Assembly (NCBI GenBank): GCA_021850095.1
Contig: JAJZRX010000007.1
Location: forward strand, 1-64,000
DNA length: 64,000 bases
Direction of reading: 5' to 3'
Source of the DNA: Deltaproteobacteria bacterium
GTDB lineage: Bacteria; Desulfobacterota; Desulfuromonadia; Geobacterales; Pseudopelobacteraceae
The notes beneath the pieces are model-generated. The model was not told the DNA's origin and did no database searches. It saw only the letters and a list, made by a program, of their open reading frames with translations. Made by a program: the position numbers and the translations under genes. Shown one piece after another: positions 30,962 to 43,555 of this stretch (the first letter of the stretch is position 1; each line of letters begins with the position of its first letter).

Positions 30962-31741
30962 TCATAGAAACAGGCCGTCCAGCGGGCTGGAGGCATTGGC
31001 GTACAGTTTACGGGGGATCCGGCCGGCCTTATAGGACAGCCGGCCGGCGATCACCGCCAGCTTCATGGCTTCCGCCATGGCGATCGGATCCTGGGCGCCG
31101 GCGATGGCGGTATTCATCAGCACACCGTCACAGCCCAGTTCCATGGCAATGGCGGCGTCCGAAGCCGAGCCGACCCCGGCGTCCACAATGACCGGAACCT
31201 TCACGTTCTCCAGTATAATCTTGATGTTGTAGGGATTCCGGATTCCCAACCCACTGCCGATCGGTGCTCCCAGCGGCATGACGGCGGCGCAGCCGATGTC
31301 TTCCAGTTTTTTGCAGAGGATCACATCGTCACTGCAGTAGGGCAAAACCGTGAAGCCTTCGGACACCAGCACCTTGGCGGCCTTGAGCAGCTCTTCGTTA
31401 TCCGGAAAAAGAGTTTTTTCGTCTCCAAGAACTTCCAGTTTGACAAAATCGGACATACCGGCCTCACGCGCCAGGCGGCAGGTGCGAATGGCATCATCGG
31501 CGGTATAGCAGCCGGCGGTGTTGGGAAGCAGGGTATATTTCCTGGGATCAATATAATCCAGCAGCGATTCCTTGCTGCGGTCAAGATTGACCCTGCGCAC
31601 AGCCACGGTGATGATCTCGGCCCCGGAAATTTCGAGAGCCCGGGCGGTCTGCTCAAAACTGGCATATTTACCGGTTCCCACCATCAGTCGCGAATTGAAC
31701 TCGCGACCGCCGATTATCAGCTTGTCACTGTTACTTGTCAT
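30962..31741 (-). CDS. thiG: Thiazole synthase
   Basis: [19 protein letters not shown]...[33 protein letters not shown]. Confidence 0.97.
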   Translation of the reverse strand: MTSNSDKLIIGGREFNSRLMVGTGKYASFEQTARALEISGAEIITVAVRRVNLDRSKESLLDYIDPRKYTLLPNTAGCYTADDAIRTCRLAREAGMSDFVKLEVLGDEKTLFPDNEELLKAAKVLVSEGFTVLPYCSDDVILCKKLEDIGCAAVMPLGAPIGSGLGIRNPYNIKIILENVKVPVIVDAGVGSASDAAIAMELGCDGVLMNTAIAGAQDPIAMAEAMKLAVIAGRLSYKAGRIPRKLYANASSPLDGLFL

Positions 31742-31746
31742 CCCGG

Positions 31747-31947
31747 CTAACCTCCACCCACAAAATGTACTATTTCTATTCTGTCCCCATCCGAAAGCAG
31801 ATGTGAGTCGTACCTGGCCTTGGGAACGATATCCAGGTTAACCTCCACAGCCACACGTTCCACACCGATACCCAGTTGTGTCAAGAGTCCGGCAATCGAA
31901 AGGCCGTCCTTTTGCTCTGTTTTTTCACCGTTCAGGACAATCTGCAT
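31747..31947 (-). CDS. thiS: Sulfur carrier protein ThiS
   Basis: [26 protein letters not shown]...VHFVGGG; C-terminal GG. Confidence 0.93.
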   Translation of the reverse strand: MQIVLNGEKTEQKDGLSIAGLLTQLGIGVERVAVEVNLDIVPKARYDSHLLSDGDRIEIVHFVGGG

Positions 31948-31965
31948 GTACGTAATCTCCACAAA

Positions 31966-31988
31966 TGAAAAAAGCCGCAGAAGCGGCT
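31966..31988 (-). terminator. Terminator in the TPP riboswitch expression platform
   Basis: Minus strand AGCCGC-TTCT-GCGGCT-TTTTTTC between aptamer and thiS. Confidence 0.85.
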
Positions 31989-32002
31989 ATCAGAAATTCA
32001 TC

Positions 32003-32082
32003 GGCGCGCTTCCCTACGCCGGCATTACCCGGATCAGGTACGAAGGGTCGCGGTATTCACCGCTCTCAGTCGAAACTCCCCC
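32003..32082 (-). ncRNA. TPP (THI element) riboswitch
   Basis: Minus strand GGGGAGTTTCGACTGAGAGCGGTGAATACCGCGACCCTTCGTACCTGATCCGGGTAATGCCGGCGTAGGGAAGCGC; canonical CUGAGA / ACCUGAUCCGGGUAAUGCCGGCGUAGGGA. Confidence 0.97.
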
Positions 32083-32266
32083 AGCTTTTTGTCAAACTAG
32101 ATTATTGCCGCAGCGCTGTCAACCCAATTCTGGACACAGAGGCGCCCATTAGCAGCAATATATTTTCCCGTTCGAAGCGCGTTACGTTGAATTTATGGTA
32201 TATTTCTGGCATTGTGCAACGTGCTGGAACATCTATCCAGAATACACTCGCCGGAGACCCGCTGTA

Positions 32267-32608
32267 ATGGCTGAAAAACGTGACCTCAAACGTCATAGAA
32301 AACGGATTTCAATCCGTTTTGGCATTGGTGAGCCTAACCGCGTTGCGTTTACCGAAGACATTTCCAGCAGCGGCATGTTTATCAAAACCCCCAACATAGT
32401 TCCGCCCAACTCAAAGATCAGAATCATGTTCGAGCTGGGTGGCGATCTCAAGGTAGATGTGGAAGCACGGGTGATGTGGGCCAAGAAGGTTCCTCAAAAC
32501 ATGTTCCACCTGGTAAAGAAGAGCGGTATGGGGGTGCGCTTTCTCAATTTTCACGCGGGTGAGGATTACTTTAAGCGCTATCTGGAACAGATTGAAGCTC
32601 AAAGCTGA
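32267..32608 (+). CDS. PilZ domain protein
   Basis: MAEKRDLKRHRKRISIRFG...FTEDISSSGMFIKTPNIVPPNSKIRIMFEL. Confidence 0.85.
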   Translation: MAEKRDLKRHRKRISIRFGIGEPNRVAFTEDISSSGMFIKTPNIVPPNSKIRIMFELGGDLKVDVEARVMWAKKVPQNMFHLVKKSGMGVRFLNFHAGEDYFKRYLEQIEAQS

Positions 32609-32625
32609 TTGCTCGGGGGGATACT

Positions 32626-33720
32626 ATGGCATGCAGAAAGATTTTCATCGGCGCGACCGGGCAGCATTGCGGCAAAACAACCATCAGCCTGTCGTTGATG
32701 CACCTGGCCCGCCAAAAATACGGGCGTGTCGGCTTCATGAAGCCGATCGGCCCCAAATGCATCGAGTTCAACGGACATATCGTCGACAAGGATGCGGCCA
32801 TGTTCGCCTCTGTTTTCGGAGTTGAGGAAGATGTGGCGCTCATGTCCCCCATGACACTTTCCGCCGGCACCACCCGCCGCTTTCTGGACGGCGAGATCGA
32901 CATAACCACCCCCCGGCAGACCATTCTGGCGGCCTGTGCCGAACTGGAAAAGAAGTACGATTTTCTGATCATCGAAGGGGCCGGTCACGGCGGAGTCGGC
33001 TCTGTTGTCGGGGCTAACAACGCCCAGGTGGCTGCCATGCTTGAAGCCCCGGTGCTTCTGGTGACCGGCGGCGGGATCGGAAACGTTATTGACGCCGTAG
33101 AGTTGAATCTTTCCCTGTACGAACGGGACAACGCCCAAGTCAGGGTCATAATGCCCAACAAGCTGGTGGCTGAAAAACGTGACAATGCCATGCACTATCT
33201 CAACAAGGCGTTCGCTGCCAAACAGCTATTGGTAAGCGGGGCCTTTGATTATTCGCCTACTCTGGCCGACCCGACATTGCTACATGTGGCCAATCTGCTC
33301 GGACAGCGGCTGCATGGCGATTCCGCAGAACAAAGCCGCATCTGCCACACCATCCAACTGGGAGCGGCTTCCTCGCAGCGCGTCATAGACAATCTGGAGG
33401 AGGCTACATTGCTGATTGTTACCAGCTCACGTGACGAACTGATGGTCACCGCCTCATCCCTGCATAACATTCCGGAATACAAAAAACGGCTGGCCGGCCT
33501 CGTCATCGGCGGACACGCTCCCATCTCCGACATTACCCAGCGGATCATCGATGACAGCGGCATACCTTATATGCGCATCGAGGAAACATCCTCCGAGGTA
33601 TTTTACCGCTTGCGCGAACATGTCTCAAAAATCGGCCCGGAAGATTCCGAAAAAATCGCCCTGATAAATTCAACCGCCGAGCGCTATATCGACTTTGCGG
33701 CGATCGACGCCAGACTTTGA
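32626..33720 (+). CDS. AAA/BioD-like P-loop protein with DRTGG-like domain
   Basis: IFIGATGQHCGKTTISLSLMHLARQKYGRVGFMKPIG...IIEGAGHGGVGSVVGANNAQVAAML. Confidence 0.8.
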   Translation: MACRKIFIGATGQHCGKTTISLSLMHLARQKYGRVGFMKPIGPKCIEFNGHIVDKDAAMFASVFGVEEDVALMSPMTLSAGTTRRFLDGEIDITTPRQTILAACAELEKKYDFLIIEGAGHGGVGSVVGANNAQVAAMLEAPVLLVTGGGIGNVIDAVELNLSLYERDNAQVRVIMPNKLVAEKRDNAMHYLNKAFAAKQLLVSGAFDYSPTLADPTLLHVANLLGQRLHGDSAEQSRICHTIQLGAASSQRVIDNLEEATLLIVTSSRDELMVTASSLHNIPEYKKRLAGLVIGGHAPISDITQRIIDDSGIPYMRIEETSSEVFYRLREHVSKIGPEDSEKIALINSTAERYIDFAAIDARL

Positions 33721-33822
33721 TCGCCATCAGGCGGATCTGGATCGTAAACAGCAAAAAGCTCTTGACCTTGCGCGGTTTTTAATATTTATAGAAAGGTGTT
33801 AAGATCGCTATTTGGAGTTGGC

Positions 33823-34146
33823 ATGATTGTTTTGACACGTATGGACAAACAGACCATGTATCTCAATCCGGATCACATCATCAGTATTGAAGAAACCCCG
33901 GATACGGTCATTACACTCTTTAACGGCAATCACTATATCGTAATCGATCGCGCGGTAGCCATCATCAGCAGAATCGTCGCCTTTCGCTCCCGGATCGTAC
34001 GTCTGGCAAACGGCGCGCCAGACAAAAAATATCTCCGCAGACAGCGTCAGAATCTCTTTCAGAGCGCTTGCGTAAAACACAAGCCCGTGTGCTCTGACAC
34101 TCGCGGCACGCATGACAGCATTCCATTCCACAGTCGGGATCTCTAG
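33823..34146 (+). CDS. flbD: Flagellar FlbD family protein
   Basis: MIVLTRMDKQTMYLNPDHIISIEETPDTVITLFNGNHYIV. Confidence 0.88.
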   Translation: MIVLTRMDKQTMYLNPDHIISIEETPDTVITLFNGNHYIVIDRAVAIISRIVAFRSRIVRLANGAPDKKYLRRQRQNLFQSACVKHKPVCSDTRGTHDSIPFHSRDL

Positions 34147-34149
34147 CGT

Positions 34150-34896
34150 ATGGATTTAGCAACCATTATAGGATTGGTGATGGGCTTCGTCGCCGTTTTC
34201 GGCGGCGCCGCAATCGAGGGGGTCCAGATATCGGCACTGATCCAGCCGACAGCAGCCATGATCGTGCTGGGAGGTACTTTTGGCGCCACTTTTGTCAGCT
34301 TTCCTCTCCCGGCTATCATTGCCGCCCTCAAAGACGTCAAGATCGCCTTTCTTCCCAACAAGGTTGACCACGAAGGCGTGGTCAAGGACATCATCAACTA
34401 CGCCACCAAGGCCAGACGCAACGGCCTGATCTCCCTGGAGCAGGAAGCCCAGAACGCCAAGGATCCTTTTATCAAAAAGGGCATCTCGCTGGTGGTTGAC
34501 GGCATTGACCCCCAGAAACTGCGCGAAACACTGGAAGCCGATATCATGGCCTACGAAGACCACGCTAAACACAGCGTGGAATTCTATGAGTCAGCCGGCG
34601 GCTATGCCCCGACCATCGGCATCATCGGAGCGGTGCTGGGCCTGATCCACGTCATGGGCAATCTTTCCGACACCTCCAAGTTGGGGGGCGGTATCGCCGT
34701 CGCCTTCGTTGCAACCATCTACGGCTTGATGCTGGCCAACATCATCTGTATTCCCTTCGGCGGCAAACTGAAAATCCGCATGAAAGAGGAAATTTTGCGG
34801 CGGGTCATGATTCTGGAGGGGTTGATCGCCATTCAAAACGGCGAAAACCCCCATTTCATCGAACAGAAACTCAAGGCTTTTGTGGGCGGGCACTAA
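34150..34896 (+). CDS. motA: Flagellar motor stator protein MotA
   Basis: MDLATIIGLVMGFVAVFGGAAIEG...ESAGGYAPTIGIIGAVLGLIHVMGNLSDTSKLGGGIAVAFVATIYGL. Confidence 0.95.
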   Translation: MDLATIIGLVMGFVAVFGGAAIEGVQISALIQPTAAMIVLGGTFGATFVSFPLPAIIAALKDVKIAFLPNKVDHEGVVKDIINYATKARRNGLISLEQEAQNAKDPFIKKGISLVVDGIDPQKLRETLEADIMAYEDHAKHSVEFYESAGGYAPTIGIIGAVLGLIHVMGNLSDTSKLGGGIAVAFVATIYGLMLANIICIPFGGKLKIRMKEEILRRVMILEGLIAIQNGENPHFIEQKLKAFVGGH

Positions 34897-34901
34897 CTGC
34901 C

Positions 34902-35687
34902 ATGGCACTTAAGAAAGAACCGGAAAAGCACGCCAACCACGAGCGTTGGCTGGTCTCCTATGCGGACTTCATCACCCTGCTGTTTGCCGTATTTGTGGTT
35001 CTTTACGCCATGGGACAGAGCGACAAGAAAAAGGTTGAAGAGGTCATGCAGTCGCTGCAGCAGTCATTCGGCATGACCAACGCCGGAGCAACCTCCCCGA
35101 AGGTCAATGTAATCCCTTCAAAAGCCATGACAGTCATCCCAGCGATCAAACCAGAAGTTTCCATTACTCCATCCGGACGTCAGCGCAGCGGCACGGGCAA
35201 GTCCCGGGCCGAGGAGAAGGATTTCCGCCAGATAAAGGCCACGGTCGAAGCCTATCTGGTCAAGCAGGGCGCACAGAACAAAGTCACGCTCGAGATCACC
35301 CGCCGCGGCCTGATCGTCAGCCTCAAGGAGGCCGGTTTTTTCAACTCCGGTCAGGCCTACATCAAGCCTGAAGCATACGAGCTGATCAACACCATTGCCG
35401 AGGTCATGACCCAGTACAACAATCCCCTGCGGCTGGAAGGGCACACCGACAATGTCCCGATCAGCACCGCCCAGTTCCCCTCCAACTGGGAACTTTCCAC
35501 GGCACGGGCGACAAACGCCCTCAAGTACCTGCTCAAAAACTACGATGTTGATTCAGACAAGATATCAGCCACCGGTTACGGCGAATTCCGCCCCCTGGCC
35601 GATAACGCCACAGCTGAAGGCCGCGCCAAAAACCGCCGCGTCGATCTGGTCATGCTTTCCAACGACGGCGTACGGGGCGAACCCTGA
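34902..35687 (+). CDS. motB: Flagellar motor protein MotB
   Basis: HERWLVSYADFITLLFAVFVVLYAMGQ; OmpA-like domain LEGHTDNVPISTAQFPSNWELSTARA. Confidence 0.95.
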   Translation: MALKKEPEKHANHERWLVSYADFITLLFAVFVVLYAMGQSDKKKVEEVMQSLQQSFGMTNAGATSPKVNVIPSKAMTVIPAIKPEVSITPSGRQRSGTGKSRAEEKDFRQIKATVEAYLVKQGAQNKVTLEITRRGLIVSLKEAGFFNSGQAYIKPEAYELINTIAEVMTQYNNPLRLEGHTDNVPISTAQFPSNWELSTARATNALKYLLKNYDVDSDKISATGYGEFRPLADNATAEGRAKNRRVDLVMLSNDGVRGEP

Positions 35688-35843
35688 CATCAGGCCCGCA
35701 TTTCCGCGACACACGACTCCGCCCCCCCAAAACAGTTTGAATACAGCTCGTTATCCCGCATAAATCGATTTCCTGCGAACTCACGACGTATCTTGTCGCA
35801 CCGCTATGTTACCTTCCTCATATCACAAGTGAGGGGAGACACC

Positions 35844-36035
35844 ATGGAAGCGATAATGATTGCCGGAATAGCCGCGCTTGCCGCAGGAGGATATTATGCG
35901 TTTCAGGATCTGCTGGCTGATCTGGGGGTAACGGTCAGAAAATCAAAGATTGAAACAAAGAATTCATACTTTTCAGACAAGGGCATCCTCACGCCGCAGA
36001 GACGGATCAAGAAGGTGGCGGGGATGTACATTTGA
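35844..36035 (+). CDS. Small hypothetical protein (63 aa)
   Basis: GAGGGGAGACACC-ATG RBS; MEAIMIAGIAALAAGGYYAFQDLLADLGVTVRKSK...; 3' end overlaps the convergent ttcA-like gene. Confidence 0.5.
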   Translation: MEAIMIAGIAALAAGGYYAFQDLLADLGVTVRKSKIETKNSYFSDKGILTPQRRIKKVAGMYI

Positions 36036-36764
36036 GAGCGCATGCAGCAGGCTGCTCTTGACGTTGGGTATTTCCGACTGCAGATCCTTGAGCAGGCTTT
36101 TCATCTTCTTGCGCTGAAGATCCGCCGTGCCGCAGACCGGGCAACAGCAGCAAACCACCGGGAGCGAAACCTGCCGGGAAAAACCGATGATGTCCTCCTC
36201 GGCAACATAGACCAGGGGGCGGATGACCGTGGTAACACCATTATCGGCCAGCATTGAGGCAGCCATGGATTTCAGCGAGCCGACAAAAAACTGGTTCAGC
36301 AACAGGGTTTCGATGAAATCATCCTGATGATGCCCCAGCGCCAGCTTGTTGCAGCCCAGATTTTGAGCGAGTTCGTAGAGCGCACCGCGCTTCAGACGGG
36401 CGCAGATTGAACAGTAGGAAGATCCGGGACGGCGTTTCTCCCGGATGATCGAATAATGCTCGGTGGGCAGCATACGATAATCGAAGTGGTTGTCGCGCAG
36501 AAAGCTCTCGACCACATCCGTCCGGTAGCCGGGATAGCCGGAATCGATATTTATCGCAACCAGCTCGAAAGAAATCGGGGCTCTTCGCCTTAAATCCTCC
36601 AGCAGCAACAACAGGGTGTAGGAATCCTTGCCGCCCGAGACAGCCACAGCGATGCGATCCCCCTCACTGATCAGGCCAAAATCCGCTATGGCACGGCCGA
36701 CGCCATGGCGCAGCTTCTTGAACAGAGGACTGCCATTGAATTCGGCACAGGGATTTATTGTCAC
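35973..36764 (-). CDS. TtcA/TilS-family ATP-binding tRNA-thiolation-type protein
   Basis: GDRIAVAVSGGKDSYTLLLLLEDLRRRAPISFELVAINIDSGYPGY...YCSICARLKRGALYELAQNLGCNKLALGHHQDDFIETLLLN; GTG start proposed. Confidence 0.9.
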   Translation of the reverse strand: MTINPCAEFNGSPLFKKLRHGVGRAIADFGLISEGDRIAVAVSGGKDSYTLLLLLEDLRRRAPISFELVAINIDSGYPGYRTDVVESFLRDNHFDYRMLPTEHYSIIREKRRPGSSYCSICARLKRGALYELAQNLGCNKLALGHHQDDFIETLLLNQFFVGSLKSMAASMLADNGVTTVIRPLVYVAEEDIIGFSRQVSLPVVCCCCPVCGTADLQRKKMKSLLKDLQSEIPNVKSSLLHALSNVHPRHLLDPSLRREDALV

Positions 36765-36780
36765 GGATCGATTCGACACG

Positions 36781-37878
36781 CTAAAGACCTTCCAGAAAAG
36801 AACGCACCAGGGGGGTAAAGGTCTCATGCTCCAAAAGGAACGCGTCATGACCATAGGCTGAAGTTATCAGGTGATATTCAACCGACTTCCCCAACTCCTT
36901 CAGACAGGTCACCATTTCTTCGGTCTGGTAGGGGGGATACAGCCAGTCGGAGGTAAAGGCGAAAAACTGGATCGGGGCCTCTACCTGGGCAAAAGCCTCC
37001 GCCATTGACTCGTAGCCCCAAGCAACATCGTAAAGATCAAGAGATTTGGCCAGATACAGAAATGAATTGGCATCGAAGCGATCAACGAAGTTATAGCCGT
37101 TGTAGTTCAGATAACGCTCAACCTCGAACTGCCCGAAAAAGTCAAACTGACCGTCCCTGGCGGAGAAGCGGCGTCCGAATTTGGCGTTCATCGATTCATC
37201 CGACAGGAAGGTGATGTGACCGATACCGCGCGCCAACGCCAGACCGTCCTTGGGGTTGTGCTTGTATTCACCCTTGCGCCAGGTGGGGTCGTTGAAAATT
37301 GCCCAGCGGGCAACCGCATTCAGGGAGATGGCCTGGGGTGAAGGACGGGGGGTGGAAGCCAGCACAATGGCGGAGGCGATCCTGTCGGGGTACTGGGTAG
37401 CCCACTCAAGGGCCTGCATGCCGCCCATGCTGCCCCCCATGACGGTCAGCAGTTTGCCGACCCCCAAAGCATCGATCAGCAATTTCTGGGCGCGAACCAT
37501 ATCGCGGACAGTAACGACCGGAAAAGACAGGTTGTAGCGCTTGCCGGTCTTGGGATTGATTGATGTGGGGCCGGTGGAGCCGTAGCAGGAACCAATCACA
37601 TTCGAACAGATGACAAAATAACGATTCGTGTCCAGCAGGCGTCCAGGACCCACGATGGCATCCCACCAGCCCGGTTTGCTTTCAGACTCGTCCCGCTTGC
37701 CTGCCAGATGGGCATCACCGGTCCAGGCATGTTCAACCAGAATCGCGTTGGCTCCATTCTGGTCAAGAGTGCCGTAGGTTTCATAAACCAGCGTGATGGG
37801 CGCCAGAATACGGCCGCTATCCAAACGGATACCGGATTCAAATGTCAGCGACTGTTCCTTGACAATGCCCTCAAACAT
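36781..37878 (-). CDS. metX: Homoserine O-acetyltransferase
   Basis: [38 protein letters not shown]...[16 protein letters not shown]. Confidence 0.97.
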   Translation of the reverse strand: MFEGIVKEQSLTFESGIRLDSGRILAPITLVYETYGTLDQNGANAILVEHAWTGDAHLAGKRDESESKPGWWDAIVGPGRLLDTNRYFVICSNVIGSCYGSTGPTSINPKTGKRYNLSFPVVTVRDMVRAQKLLIDALGVGKLLTVMGGSMGGMQALEWATQYPDRIASAIVLASTPRPSPQAISLNAVARWAIFNDPTWRKGEYKHNPKDGLALARGIGHITFLSDESMNAKFGRRFSARDGQFDFFGQFEVERYLNYNGYNFVDRFDANSFLYLAKSLDLYDVAWGYESMAEAFAQVEAPIQFFAFTSDWLYPPYQTEEMVTCLKELGKSVEYHLITSAYGHDAFLLEHETFTPLVRSFLEGL

Positions 37879-37880
37879 GA

Positions 37881-37912
37881 AAAAGCCCCTTCACAATCAC
37901 ATGAGAAGGGGC
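37881..37912 (-). terminator. SAM riboswitch terminator immediately upstream of metX ATG
   Basis: Minus strand GCCCCTTC-TCATGTGATTGT-GAAGGGGC-TTTT(T). Confidence 0.88.
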
Positions 37913-37933
37913 CGGAACAGACACGACACACCC

Positions 37934-38027
37934 CTCATCTTCGCCTTTCGGCAGGAATTAGCACCTGACGCCTTTCGACCGGTTGCTGTGGCTTCGCAGG
38001 GCCTTTCCCTCCACCACTCTCGATAAG
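37934..38027 (-). ncRNA. SAM-I (S-box) riboswitch
   Basis: Minus strand CTTATCGAGAGTGGTGGAGGGAAAGGCCCTGCGAAGCCACAGCAACCGGTCGAAAGGCGTCAGGTGCTAATTCCTGCCGAAAGGCGAAGATGAG. Confidence 0.97.
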
Positions 38028-38206
38028 CAGGTTTACGTCTGGACAATACGAAATTACTGCTTCGCTTGTCAATTAAATTTGAATACCCGGAAAAGGCGGG
38101 GGCCGGAGTGCATCCGGCCATCAAATTGACTGGAAAACATACGCCCGACCTGCTATATATCCGGCTGCAGATTTTAGAAATTTCAATCCTTCCAGGGGGA
38201 AGCTTC

Positions 38207-39229
38207 ATGAGAAAACTGTTTTTGACCGGCCTGCTGCTGGCCGTATTCCTGACCGGCTGTGCCAGAAATTACTACAACGTTCCGACCGGCGATTTTGCCG
38301 AAAAAATCAAGACACTCGGCGTTACGCCGATTTTTGTGGATCCCGAATCCGACATCAGCTACCCCCAGAAAGATCTGCTGATACAGCTTGTCAGCGATTT
38401 AAACCGCAGATATGAGCCGCAACTGGCCCGCAAGCTCAAAGCCACCGGCAATTTTTATACGGTTGCCCTGCTGGACAATGAACCCGGTCCACTTTTTACG
38501 TCCCTGTTTTCCCGGCGCGAAAGCCGTGACGATGCTGCCATTCGCTACAACAAATACTTCTGGAACAACGATGAGCTGCGCAATTACATCCGCAAGAACA
38601 ATCTAGACGCCGTCATGTTGCTGACCGTCAGCGGACTGACAAAGAACGAAAAAATTTATTCCAGCAACATGCTGAAATCGTTGACAGCCAACTACAATTA
38701 CCTGACACTGACCGCACAGATCCTGGATGTCAACGGCACGGTACTCTGGGAATACCCCAATTTCCGTCAACGGATTCTGTCCTATTCTCCCCTGATAAAC
38801 CTTCAGTACCCGGACTTCAGCGAATCCGACGCCAATCTGTCCCGAGAAACTGAAGTCAAATTCAAAACGCTGGACGGCATCCGCCGCACCCTTGAAAAAA
38901 AGCGGAAAGACTGGCTGCTGCGTGAAACCACCGAACCGGAAGCGTACGGCAACCAGTTCGACGAGATCGTTTCTCTGGTAAAGTATGACCCTGACAAGAA
39001 CACCATGAGTACTTCCACCTCCGCAGAAGCTTATCGTCAGGGGACCAGCGAGGCGTACAAGCCGGTGGCAGTGCAGCCGTTGCCGATGGCAACCCCTTCG
39101 GCTCCGGCTTCGAAGCTTTCTGCCCCGCCAGTTGAACCTGATCAACAGTCCGTTATTCCGGCCACCTCCGGCGACATTTCAGCAGCGGACAGCGACGAGA
39201 TCGTTCCGGCCACAGGCAGCACCCGCTGA
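38207..39229 (+). CDS. Predicted lipoprotein, function unknown
   Basis: MRKLFLTGLLLAVFLTGCARNYYNVPTG; lipobox LTGC; GGGGGAAGC RBS. Confidence 0.75.
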   Translation: MRKLFLTGLLLAVFLTGCARNYYNVPTGDFAEKIKTLGVTPIFVDPESDISYPQKDLLIQLVSDLNRRYEPQLARKLKATGNFYTVALLDNEPGPLFTSLFSRRESRDDAAIRYNKYFWNNDELRNYIRKNNLDAVMLLTVSGLTKNEKIYSSNMLKSLTANYNYLTLTAQILDVNGTVLWEYPNFRQRILSYSPLINLQYPDFSESDANLSRETEVKFKTLDGIRRTLEKKRKDWLLRETTEPEAYGNQFDEIVSLVKYDPDKNTMSTSTSAEAYRQGTSEAYKPVAVQPLPMATPSAPASKLSAPPVEPDQQSVIPATSGDISAADSDEIVPATGSTR

Positions 39230-39253
39230 CAAAGCATTTTTGATCCGGACAGC

Positions 39254-39302
39254 GCCTCATCCGGCCAGAGCAATTTCCTTTTGGCCGTTTGAGGCGTTTT
39301 CT
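39254..39302 (+). terminator. Candidate imperfect-stem terminator after the lipoprotein gene
   Basis: cgcctcatccggcca ... tggccgtttgaggcg followed by ttttctttg. Confidence 0.55.
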
Positions 39303-39338
39303 TTGCTAGAACAAAGTACACTGGCACCCCCTTTTTTT

Positions 39339-39367
39339 TTGACATGGGGGGTATATTTTGCGATAAT
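39339..39367 (+). promoter_or_regulatory. Strong sigma70-like promoter
   Basis: TTGACA - 17 nt - GATAAT, about 30 nt before the ATG at 39400. Confidence 0.7.
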
Positions 39368-39399
39368 TCGCCGGCTTCACCATCAGCATCGGAGGTATC

Positions 39400-40886
39400 A
39401 TGAGAAAACTGGTCGTCATCTTCACTGCTCTGCTTGCTCCCTTACTTGCCATACCGGCATTTGCATCCCCATTAAAAGTTTTTGTCGCCGACATGAATGC
39501 GGTCGGAGCTGCCAACAGAGATGAAATGAAAACAACGCTCCAGACTCTGCTGGCCTCGCGCCTTAACAGCGATCAGATCATGTCCGTGGCGAGCGCTGCA
39601 GAAGCGGATGTGATCGTCAGCGGAACCTATGTGGCAATCGGCAAGGTCTTCAGCGTGGATGCCCTGGCAAAGACCAGCGCCGGAAAATCGGTGGCACGCT
39701 CCTTCGTTCAAGGCGAAAGCCAGGACGAACTGATTCCCTCCATCGGAAAGCTGGCCGAGAAGCTGACGGCAGAAATTTCCCGTTACTACCCGTCAACATC
39801 GTCAGTAGCACCGGCCGCCACATCTGCAGCGGTGCTGTCACAGAAGAAGGATATCATCAGAAGCGAACAGGTGCGCCCGGCGACAACATCGGAATTCATC
39901 AAACCGAAAGAGTACGAGCAGGGCAGCACCGGCGGATGGATCAGCAAGAGACTGCCCGGCGCGAGCAATTTAATGACCCTGGGTGCCCCGCTACCGGATG
40001 GCAGCCGTCAGATTTTCCTGGCGGAAGACCGCCGTATTTCGTTCTACCGGCAATCCCAGGAGATGAAGCTGGTTACAGAAGCCGAACTGGGCCTGAACGA
40101 GAAAATAGTGTCACTTGACGCCCTGATCACCGCAACCGCCACCGAACTGTATGTCAGCGTCATCCGCAGCGACGAGCTTTCCTCACAGGTCTGGCAGCTC
40201 CAGGGAGACAGGTTGGTAAAAAAGGCCGACCGGCTCCCCTATTTTTTCCGGGTTTTCTCGCTGGCCGGTGCGCCCGCCAAGCTGTATGCGCAATCCATGG
40301 GGCGCGACAGCGACTTCTTCGGCGATGTCTATGAAGCATCCCTTTCAGGCGGTTCCGTTTCTCTGGGCAAGGCCATCAAGATGCCCCGCTATGCCAATAT
40401 CTACACCTTCAACCAATTTGCTGACGCATCCGGCACCGTCTTTACCGTGGCGCTCAACCCGGACAACTACCTGGTCGTCTACGATCAGACCCAGACTGAA
40501 CTATGGCGCAGCAATGACAAATTCGGCGGCTCGGAACTGTACTTCCAGAAAGAAGATCCGGATAACGTGCGGGTCACCGGTGATAAGTTCCGCTGGATTT
40601 TCATGAATCAGCGCATTCAGGTCAGCTCCAGAAACGAAGTTCTGATTGGAAAGAACGATGGTTTCTGGGTTCTCGGCAACGCCCGTTCCTACAAAAAAGG
40701 CGCCGTATACTGCCTGTTCTGGAACGGTTCCAGCCTGGAAGAGAAATGGCGTACCCGCGATACCCAGAACTATATGCCGGACTACAACTATGACGAAGCA
40801 CGCAACGAACTGCTGCTGCTGCAGACGGTTCAAAGGCCCGGCATAACAGGCCGTGGAGCATCGTCACTCTCCATCAAGAAGGTAGA

Positions 40887-40890
<4 letters not shown>
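39400..40890 (+). CDS. Secreted hypothetical protein: FlgO/TolB-N-like N-terminal domain plus beta-propeller-like C-terminal region
   Basis: Signal peptide; [56 protein letters not shown]; repeat-like tail. Confidence 0.6.
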
Positions 40891-43488
<2,598 letters not shown>

Positions 43489-43518
43489 TCTAATACGATC
43501 AGTAACCAGTATTTCAGG

Positions 43519-43548
43519 CGGGGCCGGCAATCAATTTTGCCGGCCCCG
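43519..43548. terminator. Hairpin between convergent purA and outer-membrane-like gene
   Basis: cggggccggcaa-tcaatt-ttgccggccccg. Confidence 0.85.
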
Positions 43549-43555
43549 TTCTGTT

